Assembly: GCA_036345935.2 (NCBI GenBank)
Contig: JADWOT020000002.1
Location: forward strand, 22,237,108-22,301,107
Length of the DNA: 64,000 nucleotides
Origin: Taenia hydatigena
Lineage: Eukaryota > Platyhelminthes > Cestoda > Cyclophyllidea > Taeniidae
Direction: 5' to 3'
Position numbers and translations under genes: made by a program. The notes beneath the pieces are model-generated. The model did no database searches. It was not told the origin of the DNA and worked only from the letters and a program-made list of their open reading frames with translations. Shown here in pieces: positions 48,046-60,374 of the stretch; the stretch's first letter is position 1, and the number at the start of each line of letters is the position of its first letter.

Positions 48046-49048
48046 GTAAGCCAGATGGCATTTAAGGCAAAAGGCAGGGCAGACGCAGGACTTTTTTACC
48101 CTGCATCTAATTGAGATGATGAATTGCTTTGAAAAGAAAAATATATCAATGTAAATGAATACGAAGAACTGGCGCATCGCACCAACTTGACGGAGACTCA
48201 GGTCGGTTAATCATTAAAGTGTTAATTGAACTTGTTGAATAGACAGCTATTAGTGTGCAGTGATTGATTGCCTTTGATTGAGTTGTCCAAGCCCGTCATA
48301 CCTTTGACCTTTCTGTTAGATCAGGATGTGGTTCCAGAATCAGCGCTACATAACAAAGAGGGTCTGTAGGAAAATTTCTGGCAATGGAGGCATCTATAAT
48401 ACAACCATGAAGAGAGGCGTTCCATCAACTGACTCGGCTGACAGCGGCCTCAGTGAAAGCTTTAAAACTACTGAGAACTCTCAATCATAACAGGAGCCCC
48501 AACAAACAGCATTGCAATTAAACCAAGCCCCCTCAGGAGAAGGTGGTGATATGTTATTGAGGTAAAGTAGTCCAAAAATAAGCCTGCTGCTAAAACAAGT
48601 CGAAATGAGGATAGTGAGGATATAAAGACCTCCTGACCATGCGTTTCACTGTAGGCGAGTGTGGTACGGTGCACGGGAGAAGAAGGGCTCCATGATGTAA
48701 AAACGTGCACGTGCAGCGTCCGCTAGAAGCCACAGATGGCCATCAAACGCTTTCTTTTTTCATTATTTAATTATGTAAGTTAGCAGGCGCACTGCAACTT
48801 CTGGTCAGTGATCGAAAACATTTAAACTACAATGGCAAAGGTCTTCCCTGCCTAAATGGCTGCCCTTTGTAGTGCACTAAGTCATTCGCATTACTCCACG
48901 GAACATAAAAAATTTAGGCAAACAAAGAGAAGGGAGGAGTAATGTGCTTGCTGAAGAATGTGAAACTTTAAGATTGCGAGAGTAGTTTATAGGTGGCAGG
49001 TTGATGCATTAAATGCCCTAGCTAAGTTATCAAGGTTCCATTGTGCAG

Positions 49049-49261
49049 GCAAATATTCAGCATAATTTCCACGTCATTTGTCAAAGAAAGCAGGTTCGAA
49101 ATATGCTGACAGTTGCGACGAATCTTCTCATTTCCTGCACTCTTACACGAAACATGGTAAATCAAGCACACTTATCCTCCGTCTCACATCATCCACACTT
49201 TCCTGGGTGCCTTAGGTTTACAGCTACTGAACATGCTTCAGTAATGGAGGTAGCACTTTAA
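49049..49261 (+). CDS. Gene H: candidate terminal exon
   Basis: Acceptor ttccattgtgcag, phase 0, 70 open codons to TAA: ANIQHNFHVICQRKQVRNML, then TVATNLLISCTLTRNM. A donor (gtaaat) at 49157 is possible and would shorten it. Phase 0 also fits the gtaagc donor at 48046, so it may belong to the gene or pseudogene at 47.4-48.0 kb. No family recognised. Confidence 0.3.
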   Translation, partial: ANIQHNFHVICQRKQVRNMLTVATNLLISCTLTRNMVNQAHLSSVSHHPHFPGCLRFTATEHASVMEVAL

Positions 49262-52200
49262 ATCGTCACCTTGTCTTGTTTGCATTAGTAACCTAATGAT
49301 TACTGATGGCTTACAAACGATCAAACATTTCTCTATTTTTGGTTATCTGAATCGCGTCTATGCTAAGATTTGTTCTTCCGCATGGCAGAAGTAAACGCAC
49401 GGTTATGTAAATGCATCCCTCTGATCATTGCATGACCTTGTTAGCGAGACCTACCCATCAATAGACAGCTACGGGTAGTAGTTATAGAACAAGTAGTCTA
49501 AAAGCATGCTTGGCGCAGTCGCGACAAGTACAAGCCAAAGATGGGTAGCCGCATGAGGGCCTTTAATGCACTCTGACTAGTTCGATGTGGGTACATATAA
49601 GGAGCCTTTTGTTCAATCGCGCTAAGAAATGCCGGTCAGGAATACAATTTAGAAATGAATTCTGCACTCAGACAAAACATAAAGTCGGATTCGGTACTAA
49701 TTTAATCTAATTTGCTCTACCTAAGGGCACTGATGGATTTGGCTATGCGAGCTCCTTTTCTTGAGAAAGATAGTATGCGTACTAGGGGTTAAATTGGATA
49801 ACTTTTGGTAGACCACTTTAGATGCGCATTGTCTTTCACCCAAAAGAGCACAGTCTGAAGACACTGCATAACGACGATGGGGAACTGCTTTGTGTAGCGT
49901 GGTGGCCAACGCATCTTTTCTCTCATTAGGGCTATCCGCTATTTAGTTAGCTCCATTCGTTTCAAGGCGATAGCACCGTTTTAAAAAGAAACAGATCTAG
50001 CTGTCTCCTTATTTCTGTTCCATATACGCAAGATAATATTGTATTCTGTAGTAGTGGTTGCAGTGCTTAATTTTGACAAGCTAAATAAAAAGTGTCAGGC
50101 TCTAGCTGTTTAGTTAACGTCACTTTCAATCCTTAGCATTTGCTTACTCGGTGGCTTACAAATTGCCCTTTGGTCTAACTTGCCTGCTTTGCAGTGCCGA
50201 TGGTGAACTCACGGAGGCAAGGTGGCAAGTGAGAAGCGTAGTGTTGCAGCCCACTTTCCCCTTTGCATCAGCAGTGTGCTTTTGTGGTCGCGTTGGAAGA
50301 GGCGAAAATTGTATTTGCTGCAATATCACAAAGTTAAACTCTTTTGATCAAGTCTTTGTCCAAATTTCCAAATCATCACTAATTTACAATAATTTTCCTT
50401 ACTTTCACTTATATTTCTTGTAGATATCTTAGTAGATGGAGTGCGTCAGCTCCTTAACAATGTTACTTTCGTTGGTTATTAAAGCAAAGAATTTTGTTTG
50501 AGTTAATTAAATGTTTTCATCTGAAGCAAGTTATGCTGTGTCAATGGATGCGTGCCAAAATAAGCACTAATCAGTTAAGGAATGGCTCCGAACCTGATGG
50601 AAGTTGTGGGTTAAAATGGCCAAGCAGGAATGCCTAAGTTGCTTCATGTAGGGCGACATAGACTGGCAACTTATGCTGTAGCCTCACTTCATTGTTTTTG
50701 AGTTGACTTATCAAAACCACTGCAATGGGCGACAAGAGAAGAACGAAAGTGACAGGGATAGAGGGAAGAACAGGCGATGTCAGGAAGACCGCATTTTTTC
50801 AATGCACGCTATTGATTTCGTTGCTTTAACCTCTACTGGGTTACTTGAGTAGACGTACAACCAAGTTCGCTCCAAATTGGAACAAGTAGTGATGGTTCCA
50901 GTTCTTAGGGATTCCAGCAAACTCAATACGGCTGGACTTTAACGTGTCGTCACCTCCCCAATAACACATATCTAGGGGCATTAAAGCAGAGGAGCGGCAT
51001 TACGAACGGTGATTATCATGTTGCCAGTGGAACTGGTAGGGCCTCCGACTATTTGCCACTCCATTTTCTTCAGCATGTAAAATAACCTCCACATTACAAA
51101 TAACTACTTTTCTTAAATTGGCCGCATACGATCATGTGATTGACTGAGCACTTGCACATGATGAAATGCCGAGTGGTGGCAAAGACGTAAAAAAGGCAAG
51201 ATTGCGTCCGTACGCGCTAGGAAGCAAGAACGAAAAGGCCGCATGAAGGTACGAAGGAGAGAAGTTGAATTACAAGAGGGAATGCAGAAAGGTAATTACA
51301 GGTAAAGGTGAAATGGAAGAATGTTGAGTGACTAAAATAGTGTTCAACACACATCCAGGTCACTCATGATTAATACGGGTGTAGAATGCTCTTGCGGCCG
51401 AAAGCCAATATCCTTGCTTCATGCGCCTTCACACAGAGCATAGTAGAGGAACCACACTCCTTGCTGTATCCCATCTCTGTTTCGCCATGGATGCCTAGGG
51501 TGGTCAGCTTCTGACTGTCCTTCAGCAGCAAAGAGTGGCCTCGATGCGTGAAAGACGTGGGGACGCGCTGTTGACTATTGCTTTTACAGGATTTCAATGG
51601 TTAGGCTTGCCTCCTATCCTTGTTTTGAGTTTGAATTGCGGTTCCGTTGTGGTCCCTTCAGCAGTAAGGGCGATATTGAGCGCTTTTTGATGGAATTAAC
51701 ATCTAGGTCGTGTTATCAGGCCCTTTCATCTTTAGCTGCTCTGCACGTCGGCATTGAACCCCTTGTCCTTCGAATGGAGAACAGTCTCGAGGTACCACAC
51801 TCACCTCAACACTTCGCTAAAGCTTGAACGTCTTTGGCTTCAAAAAATCTGCCATCACGATAAAATCGCAACAAAGAAGACAGCCGAGTGTGAGCTAGCT
51901 TCTTCAATTAGGAATCAAGCATTATATAACAGTTTTATCACCTGTGTTTTCTGTATTCTAGCGACCGGATTCAAACAATCCAACGCATGACGAATCTTTG
52001 CAGTTGTTTGCAAAGGTACTCGCAACCTGGCCTCTGATAGCACTGGTCAAGTGACTGCCATCTCATTGCTGCATCTAATTGATGTCGTTTAAAAGATATT
52101 TTCGTGAGGAGCTGCGCATGGAGTCATAAGTCGTTATAATTGATTATTTTTGAAGCACACCAAGTTCAGCGAAATAATTAAATCTAACTCGTTTCCAAGC

Positions 52201-52979
52201 CGTAGAGTACACTAAAAATGGCCTGTGGTTCGGTGGCAGGCGCCCACAGTAGATGTTACCCTCCAGCCAATGTAAGAAGTCACTTAGTTATTCCTAGTGT
52301 ACATACGATCATACAATATTAACGTAAGTCAGTTTCGTCTACTTTAGAGCTCAGATTAAACCTTTGAAGGTATCAGGTCAGGTGCAGGGCACCTTTTATC
52401 ATCACACACCGATCTTCACTTCTATGATAAGGCTGTATCCAGCCAAAGGTTTAATGGTTGGCACGTTTACTGCTAGAATATCAACTTTGAAATATTTATC
52501 CACGAAAGACAAATGCAGCCATGCACTCAAGGAGGGTGGATATTGTGTCTTTCCATTAGAGACATGGAAGCTCACTCAAATCAGTATCATCGTTTGTACT
52601 CCTCCTCTTCTTTTCCCTCCACCGGTTTGGAGGTAAGAGTCCACGCAGGTCGATGTACTACACACAGAGACGATGACGACGCTTAGCTTATCGAAACGGT
52701 CGGAGGTAAAGCATACGAACGTTAGGCCCATGTTTCATGACACTTTTAAGGTCCACTGGTCAGTATACTTCTCGAAATCCTTTTTTGCGGTACCTTATAA
52801 TCAACGCCTTTAAATGTGCTAAAATCACCTTTCTCGCATTTGGGCACAAATCTGATTGACCTTACACCCACTTAATGCATCCATTTAATGGTGCCAACCG
52901 AACTGGCTCCTAGCAAATGTAGTTGCAAAGGGGAGAGCAAAGGACCGAAATAAAACTAGAAAATTCTGACTATGGTCCA
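49262..52979. other. Mostly spacer
   Basis: A strong acceptor (cctgctttgcag, 50196) opens ADGELTEARWQ before gtgaga at 50230, a possible 33-nt exon. The 51.6 kb candidate is listed separately. The 90-codon ORF at 52364 has no splice support. Confidence 0.35.
51589..51827 (+). CDS. Candidate exon, unknown product
   Basis: Acceptor ttgactattgcttttacag opens ISMVRLASYPCFEFELRFRC in phase 2. A gtaagg donor near 51665 is possible; otherwise the frame runs to TGA at 51827 (FLMELTSRSCYQALSSLAAL). Opposite strand partly open too. Confidence 0.22.
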
Positions 52980-53345
52980 TTACCCTTAATTTCGGCTTCA
53001 AGCACTACCTGAAAGTGAGACAGTTCGCAATAAACACATACCATGAGGCACTGACCTAGTTGAAAAAATGAAGGAGATCGACCATTCAATTGCACGACGG
53101 TACGAGGAACTGCAACAATATGACTTTACTGTGCAGAGCAAGAAAGGAAACCTGCATAGCTACGCGGATGCATTATCCCGCAGATCTCTCTCAGCGGAAA
53201 GGCATAGCGCTGTAGTGAGAACCCTATTTTTAAGCAAGTCAACTAAAAATAATGGCGGAAAAACACACCGAGTACGGATCCCGACGCGTCCCTGTTATTC
53301 AACAGATTTCTGGCATCCTGCTGTTCAAACCTATTCATTTGACTG
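52980..53345 (+). mobile_element. Ty3/gypsy pol fragment: RNase H end
   Basis: Plus strand reads FGFKHYLKVRQFAI, then HEALT, then EIDHSIARRYEELQQYDFTV and ADALSRRSLSAERH, the tail of gypsy RNase H and the start of the linker to integrase. Nearly the same sequence as minus strand 44930-45141, so the same family, opposite orientation. Breaks off at about 53345. One stop where a Trp codon is expected (53053). Confidence 0.8.
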
Positions 53346-53544
53346 ACAACCGCTTTAAATCGTACGCGAAACCTACCGTTACTTGTCAGTTTCTTGTGCA
53401 GATTGATGCTCAGTGTGTATGTTGAGGATTTCAGAGCATTAGAATTGATACTACATGATGCACACAATGTGACTCCGCCTTCTCAACACCTCATCCAGTC
53501 GCCTAGTGTGAGTGATTATGAGTGGTAAAGGTGGCTACCATTTG

Positions 53545-53725
53545 ATAGACACAGTGTGATCTGGTGCAGAAAGCAGCTGCAAAACCTTAATCAATGTCGC
53601 GGTCAACGCATACAGGTGCAGCCACCCTCACTCAAGCAATCTGCTTCGTGTGCTCATCACACGATACTGTCTCATGATCTTGCGACCTTCGTTAAGGCGC
53701 TCATTTTATTCACTACAACCAAATC
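53545..53725 (-). repeat. Family R partial copy, inverted
   Basis: Contains ccttaatcaatgtcgcggtc and catcacacgatactgtctca, the reverse complement of the core at 24710-24820 and 61470-61560. Confidence 0.55.
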
Positions 53726-54127
53726 AGCTAAGCATTCAAATAGATTTGTGGCCTCATCTCATGGGGACTACAGTCGCCTTTAATGCGAATAATTTTAGAC
53801 TTGATTTCAGTAACTTCTCCAAGGATGTAGGCACAGAGTCCCATCAACAAGCATCACGATTCCACAATCGAAATTGCTTCATGAAAACTAGTCATCATTC
53901 GTTACTTAGTAATGAATGCAAATTAAGCGATGAGGGTCATTCTATCGTCCAACGTTCGTTATTCATGAGCTGATATGACCTAAAACTCATTATTTTAGAG
54001 TTGATACTCCAAAATACTATGGTGATGACACTTTGCTAGGCACTTTGTTCGAACTATAACTTATACGTCGGCAAGTGCCTAGTGCATGACCTACAATTTG
54101 TGGATAATTGTAGTTAGTTTTTCATGA

Positions 54128-54350
54128 TGGCATGCTAGGTGACTTCACCGTACCAGCACCCTACCTAATTGTTTGGTGAAGTGACCACGAGTCGCCAGCA
54201 GAGTTGGCATTTGGCACCAGTGATGTGATCAGATGCGAAAGGTAGCAGCACACACGCACAATCAACTTAGTCCCATCACTTTGATTCTTGGTCCATATGC
54301 ACCATGTTTGGTTGCACTTTTGTTAAGGCGTTAGTTTTATTGACAAAGTA
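54128..54350 (-). repeat. Family R partial copy, inverted
   Basis: Contains ctaggtgacttcaccgtacc, a gagtcgcc...agcagagttgg stretch and ttgttaaggcgttag, matching the reverse complement of 62870-63060. Diverged. It ends immediately before the predicted first exon of gene D (54361). Confidence 0.45.
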
Positions 54351-54360
54351 GATAAATTCA

Positions 54361-55385
54361 ATGGGCGTGGTGGTTCATGTAAGCCTATTGAGGAGGATTC
54401 TACGCCACTCGGTCAAGAAAAATAGAAATATTCCAGCTAAACAGATAAAGGTGAGTGCAATCAAGACCATGTGGCACAAGGTTTAGCAGTGCTGGCATTG
54501 TAAGCTATTTAAATGTGTGGTTTGCACTTAAGTTAGTTGCAGAGTTTTAAATGACGGCGCATGTAAGAATAGGAAGTAGAGCATTCAAATCTACTAAGAA
54601 AATGGAGAACAATCAGGTCTCTATGATCGGGCATTTGAGTTCCTCATAGTACTCTTCTACCGTATAATAACGCTTTTGGAGTGTCGCCGAAATGTTTTTC
54701 TAACATTACAAGGGAAGAAGGTCTGCATCAACCGCACCCTCCTTGTAGCACTCTTGACGGTCTGTTCAATCCTAATATACTTCAGTTTCCAAAACCCACA
54801 TTGGCTTGGTTTGTTGAGTAAAGCAAGTGTCGAGCGGATGCATCTATCAAAAATAAAGGCATTTCGGCCAGTAGGAGATCAAGCGAGCAATGACGTTCGG
54901 TCTCATCTCAGAGTCGCATACTTCTCCTCCACAGCGGTTTGTAGTGACGCGTTCTATTTCGTTTGTTCCAGCTAGGGAATGCTGGTCGGAGTAAGCATCT
55001 TGCGAACAAAAGCTATCACTGAAGTTAGCTAAGGTACAATTTAGTCTTCGTTAAGAGGCAATTGGTCGCTCTAGCCTCTAAAACTTGAAGAGATTGCTGG
55101 ACCCTAGAGTCGGATAATCACACAGATAGATGGACGACCTAGAAGACATATGGATGGAGAAATAATGGACATTTCCGTTTGCTATGAGTTGTTGCTGTAT
55201 CTTCGTGAGTAAATTGTGATTACTTTGAAACATTTGTAGAGTTCTGGGACAAATTGATTAGCAGATGGTTGCACGCCTTAGGAAAAGTGAAGTGCAGTGT
55301 GTCCAAATTGATGTCTCATACGCCCTTTTATTGTAGTGGACTAGGCGTAGTACGGTTGACAAAAATGAGGGATAGCACTTTGTAA
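54361..55385 (+). CDS. Gene D: predicted single-pass type II membrane protein, four exons
   Basis: Exons 54361-54450, 54718-54870, 55126-55204 and 55240-55385; all phases agree and give 155 residues. Starts MGVVVHVSLLRRILRHSVKK, a basic cytoplasmic tail, then one hydrophobic span (TLLVALLTVCSILIYFSF, about residues 37-54), then about 100 residues with WDKLISRWLHALGKVK and a Lys/Arg/Cys-containing end. Donors 1 and 3 are gtgagt; donor 2 (gtagga) is weak and without it the frame stops at 54975. Intron 3 is 35 nt. The layout resembles the N-terminus of Golgi type II enzymes, but no catalytic motif is visible, so function is unknown. It sits between an inverted R repeat and gene B. Confidence 0.4.
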
Positions 55386-56329
55386 CTAGGCAAACTCAGT
55401 CGATTAACATACTACCTTGCCGTGATTGAAATTATGTCGTGCCCAGTTGCAGCCGATTCGACTAGCCTCGTCCCATTTTCACAAGTTTAGTTGGTGCTTC
55501 CTATATTATTTACATTTATAATAGCACCATCAATAACTTAATCGAATAGCCGTTACAAGTCATTGTTGTGTATGCTGCATAGGACACTGAACCCCTTACA
55601 CATCTGCGTCATTAACTAACCAAATGCGTTTTCTCGGCATTCTTTTAACTAATTACTTGTGAATTAAACAGACAATCTCTTTGGGCTGTGCAGATGATTG
55701 CTGGGTGCCTCTCACCTTAATAATATAGGCAGATGCGTCTCTACTTCAAAGTTGCCCACCAAGCCATCAAGACACCAGTCCAGAACTAAAAGTCTTTAAG
55801 GTGGATTGGCAGTTTGTGTGCAGGTGAAGCTAGAGTCACCTCACTCCATCGTGAGTGAAAGGCTTATACAATGAGAATACGCGCATGCATCAAAGGCTCT
55901 TAAGAAAATGATCAGTGGGTGGCTACTACTTGAGTAAGTTTTCTCGTAACAGATATTGGCTGCATTATTTAAGGCAAGATTATGGAGCATTGCAACTTGC
56001 GAATATGCAGCCGTTAAATTTACAATTAAAATTTGCGATGTACATCGCAAGCTATCTGTCGCTGAGAGTATGAGCCACCAAGTGTAATTGAGAATGACAG
56101 CATCTGGGAGGAGAACGTCTCTTCTGACTAACAATGTGGAGGAAATTCACACATGCTTGCGTGAAGTGTGTCCACTTGAATGCAGACGAGATACCTGCAA
56201 ATTCAGAACATTTGCGCCCAAGTCAAACTCACGCATCATTGATCAAACGGTAGTTGGTAGGTCAGCATTGAAGGCCCTGCTACTCCTAGCTCACACACCA
56301 ATCATTGCTGCGAGACCTACTTATCTGTT

Positions 56330-56338
56330 GTATAAATA
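56330..56338 (+). promoter_or_regulatory. TATA box of gene B
   Basis: gtataaata, about 36-44 nt before the ATG at 56374. The spacing is like that of gene A and implies a very short leader. Confidence 0.55.
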
Positions 56339-56373
56339 CACCTGCACACTATCGCAGGTAATCAACGCGAGAA

Positions 56374-59281
56374 ATGATGAGAATTGTTGCGGTTCTTGCT
56401 TTCTTGGCTTACTGCTCGGGTAAGTATTCATGTCTTAAATTCCTAACCTATTCTGTGTGGCAATTAGTACGATAACTTCACGCATGCCATAAATAAGACT
56501 TGTGGAATAGGCTTCTTTATTAAGCACGTAGACCCGTCCTGCATTAGCCAGCGTGATTCAGGATTTAGAGATTCGGTGCAACTAAAAGGCATTCCTGAGC
56601 TTAGCAACGAGGCATACTGCCACCATACCTTAAGGAGGTTAGCCCAACAGAATAAATCTCTACGAGCAGATGATGCTCACTGATTATACAAATACGTTTG
56701 ACGGACAAGAAGATGAAGTAAAGCGAGTTTGATATTTTTAAGGGACATACACTCCAAAATTATGGGGATCGCGAGTCATCGTAACCGAAGCTGGACAGTC
56801 GGACACTATGGAATATCGATGTGACGGCGAGTTTGTAAGTTTCACTGTATGTTCCAATGCAGATCATCTTTGTTGGCTTCTTCTTAGTGAAGAACGCTGG
56901 GCAAATAAAGATGAGCTACAAAGAACACAAACCATGTATCACACTTGTAAACGCACATGTGATTATGCAAGTCTGTTTACTTGTGCTGCCTTTCCTCGCA
57001 GATGGCGATTATTGAGCATGAAGCAACGGTCAGTCCGATGTCATTTAGAGATGGCAAATGCTTCGTCAACGAGACACAGGAGTGGGGCAGCCCTTGTAAA
57101 AAGACTAGACGTATGTTAATATTAGTGTTTATGCATTATTCTGAATGCATTTTAAAGCATAAACATCTCAAGCAACTGGCACCTGACCAGTGTTGTAACC
57201 CCATATGGTGGTGCATTATTGCTAGTCGGCAATTCATTGTCGCTTCTTTCCAACTACGACATAAACGCAGTTGACTTAAACGGGACAGCTACGCTTTTTG
57301 CCAACCCCATAATATGTTACCTTGCCATGAGAACATCATATGTTCAAGCAACCAACTTCGAAAATATTGCAGTTCTTCTAAACTGTCAGCATGCTATGCT
57401 AGTGTGACAGGCAATGTGTACACAAATTAGGTGTCAGAGTAAGTGAGTGAAGAAGAGGCATGAAAGTAATGAAAGATTTCTGCGTTTCAGGTAAAGCCAC
57501 CATCACGGTGAAAAATGTGCTGGCGCAAAGGGCCCTGCTGATGATTACTATTGCGCCCGTTGCATACATGACTTCGGCAACATTCTTTGCACCGCGATGC
57601 GAATTTCCGCAACCTCTCCCAGGTTATTCTGCCTATTTATGTCTCCTTATTAATTTAACCTATTTGAGAAAAAGATGGGAAATGACATGAGAATAGACGA
57701 GGTACAGTCTGAAAAAGGCCAGTATGGGTTTGTGGTAATTGTGACCTCCATTTTTAGTAGAACCAGGAATCCACGTCTTCCCGCTAACGATAAATGTCTC
57801 ATTGGCTTATTCACTCATTTATTGGCATGGTTGTTAAAGCTTTCCAGCTATCCATCTAGTTCGCTTGCATTCCGCGCGTGGCCTTCTTTAGTTCTCAACT
57901 AAATGTATGATGTTGGAAATAAAGGTCGTTTCATTTGCTGCATGACAGGTGAAGTTGACGTGAAGACGTCGATTCCTCTCTCGAGATTCGTCAAGGGCAT
58001 GGATCAGTTTGAAGTTGACTTCGCCGTTAAAGGAGCGAACACTGAGTCACCGGTAATGCTAGATTAGCGTTCTAGATCGGACACTTGAAGTCGGTAATCT
58101 GGTTGCAGAGCATGTACACTACTGAATCATCCCTATTCAGTGCACCGCCTTAAGCGACACTTAGCAAAGACATTAATATCTTGTCCTCACTGTGACGGAT
58201 GCTCGGCATCTGTACACAAATATTTCATACACTGCACAATAAAGCCGCGAATTTTTAAAATAGGTCGTGTTCACTGTCAACGGATTATTCCGATGCTCCT
58301 GGTCGGGAACTAAGCTTAATGTTACAGCTGCTAGTTTTTGTGGTAAGTCAAAGTACCACCCAGCTGATGGGTTTGTCTTCATGCATTACACTTCCCTCCA
58401 TTTCGCAAGTATTCTCCTTAAACTTGCTGACCAAATTAGGTTCTGCCCGTACTTCACTTCGCTCTAACTGAATTTCAGTCGACTTGGTGAAGAATGAGAC
58501 AACGGATTTGAGGATATTTCATGGGGTTTTTCGGAAAGAGAACCGCGTACCCCGTGAAAGCTTCACCTTTATAGGCGGCGACTCGTATGTGATTGTATCC
58601 ATCGATCATACACAATATGGTGAGGAGGATAAATTAATCCTTTACAGCGATTCACTCATTCTTATTGCCATTACCGACTCAATTTTGCTTTTTAAATCTG
58701 ACATGAGATTTAAAGTTTGCAAGTCTAGGTGTAGAAGAAAAGCGTCATTTAAATGGTGTGTTGTTTGTAGGGGAATCACCGGAAGTGGCAGAGTGCAATC
58801 GTGAGTCAATTCATTATCCCTCCTGCTCTACCTCGTTTGCTAACTCTTTGCATTTTAACTGAGACGGGTACCCTCAGTACATCCGACTAACGTGCAGACT
58901 CCCTACCCCCGTTGTTTACACTGCCGTAACAAAGTTGCGCACACTGGACGCAGTTATATAGGAGAGTATAATTTGATGTTTTGATTTATTTTGGAGGAAG
59001 CAAATTACCTTTGTTAGGTAGCGAATTGATCAGAATCAGACAGCGGTTGACTGAGCTACTTTTTGTGCCACCTTCCGCAGTTGCGGGATATGTAACGCCT
59101 TGCATTGTGGAAGCATATCAAACTTAAGCGTACTCAATCAAAGCCTTATATCACACAAGATCTGCATTTAATAGTGTAAGCCATTATATCAACCACTTCT
59201 AATCTATGTTACGCGAATTCCATTCGTTTTGCAGGTGCAAAATCACTCCGACCGAATGAAAGCTTTGGCACAACTAGTTAG
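56374..59281 (+). CDS. Gene B: secreted Cys-containing glycoprotein, GP50-like (tentative), nine exons
   Basis: Exons 56374-56419, 56743-56834, 57002-57110, 57491-57622, 57949-58052, 58264-58342, 58479-58619, 58771-58800 and, less surely, 59235-59281. All have AG/GT borders and matching phases, giving 259 residues. Residues 1-16 are a signal peptide (MMRIVAVLAFLAYCSG). Further on come LWGSRV, the DGKC...WGSPC block (about 62-77), PRC, TSIPLSR, ASFCG, IFHG and SFTFIGGDSYVIVSIDHTQ. Seven cysteines and three N-glycosylation sites (NET, NVT, NET) fit an extracellular protein. A TATA box lies 43 nt before the ATG and AATAAA follows at 59339. It is the paralogue of the gene at 18686-21142, with almost the same exon lengths. 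The motifs recall, from memory and unchecked, the cestode GP50 diagnostic-antigen family. The last exon is uncertain: 59081-59127 is an in-phase alternative. No GPI-type hydrophobic tail was found. Confidence 0.85.
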
Positions 59282-59338
59282 CCCTACAACACGTCTCACC
59301 ATGCCATGCAGTGATTGAATTCTGTTTCATTTTCAACC

Positions 59339-59344
59339 AATAAA
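59339..59344 (+). terminator. Poly(A) signal AATAAA of gene B
   Basis: Canonical hexamer 58 nt after the stop codon of the preferred ninth exon. Its position is one reason to prefer 59235-59281 over 59081-59127. Confidence 0.45.
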
Positions 59345-60374
59345 GTTCGTAGATTCAGGAAATGCTCTGCTATCTCTTTCCTGTCAAATAACGCATTCGT
59401 TCGCATACAAAAAGGAGAAGATCTGCCAAATCATAGGAGGCGATACTTTAATAGCACAATTTTATTCAACGGGATTTCAGCGTCAAATAACAGAGTAGCT
59501 GCCACATGGTGGATAGCACTGGGTGAGAAAGCAAAACTGTACAATGGGTGGGCAAACTAGCTGGCAAAAGCAAATGCATGAAGAAGTGCGTTTTGTATTT
59601 TTGAGGGTAAGCACAAAAGTATTACATTACCCACAACCAGGACGGGGTGACAACTGGTCGCATTAACTTGGGTTAGATTGGTTAATTCACCATCGGTATC
59701 CTTGTTCCTCCTTACAATTACAAAGTCAATTTGGCATTACCAGCGTACGGATATGAGAACAGCCTGAAGCATTGGCGTGTTGTTTTAATAGACCACAAAC
59801 TCAGCCACGGCTGACCACTACTCTTAGCCGTTAGATAGAAAGCTACCAATTGTAAAGCTTTGCAGAACTTCTCCAACGAGTTTCGCCTCATGCATCTGCT
59901 GAATGTGGCGTGCTTTGTGAATCGTTATGCCCTGCATAACCTCTTAGCCATGTGGCTACCTTGACGCCAACAAAGCTTTGTAGTTTGTGATCTATGCTAG
60001 GATACCTGCGCTACCCCAAAAACATGAGACGTTAATTGTGGTGGGCCGAATCTGCAGGCTTTGGATGCAGCCAATGCCTATTCTGACGAAGTCTAGCTCA
60101 TTGTTATTTCCCAGGAAAAACGAAACTTTATTTAATTCCAACAATCCAACTACTAAGGTCTTTGCAAGCCTTGAGTGTAGAGGCGGCTAATTAATTGCTT
60201 CTCCCTTTTTAAAAGCATTCACCCTCATTTTAATTTATGCATCCTGTTCGCTCCTATGCATTTTACTTGAGATTACCAAGGCCACATACAAAACTCGGCA
60301 TCGTTTATCGATCTACTCTATAGAACAATGCCCGAAAAGGCTGTTAAATTCTGCGGCACAGTGCATTTGATATT
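59345..60374. other. No gene recognised
   Basis: Spacer between gene B and the R cluster. ORFs at 59315-59560 and 59987-60190 have no start or splice support; the first overlaps the poly(A) signal of gene B. Confidence 0.4.

Noticed and set aside
53243..53467. 74-codon minus ORF
   Set aside because: Antisense of the gypsy RNase H fragment at 53 kb.
56743..57110. Exons 2-3 of gene B as a rhamnose-binding (SUEL) lectin domain
   Set aside because: DGKC...WGSPC resembles the GxxxC...FGDPC part, but the cysteine spacing elsewhere and the following exons do not fit that fold.
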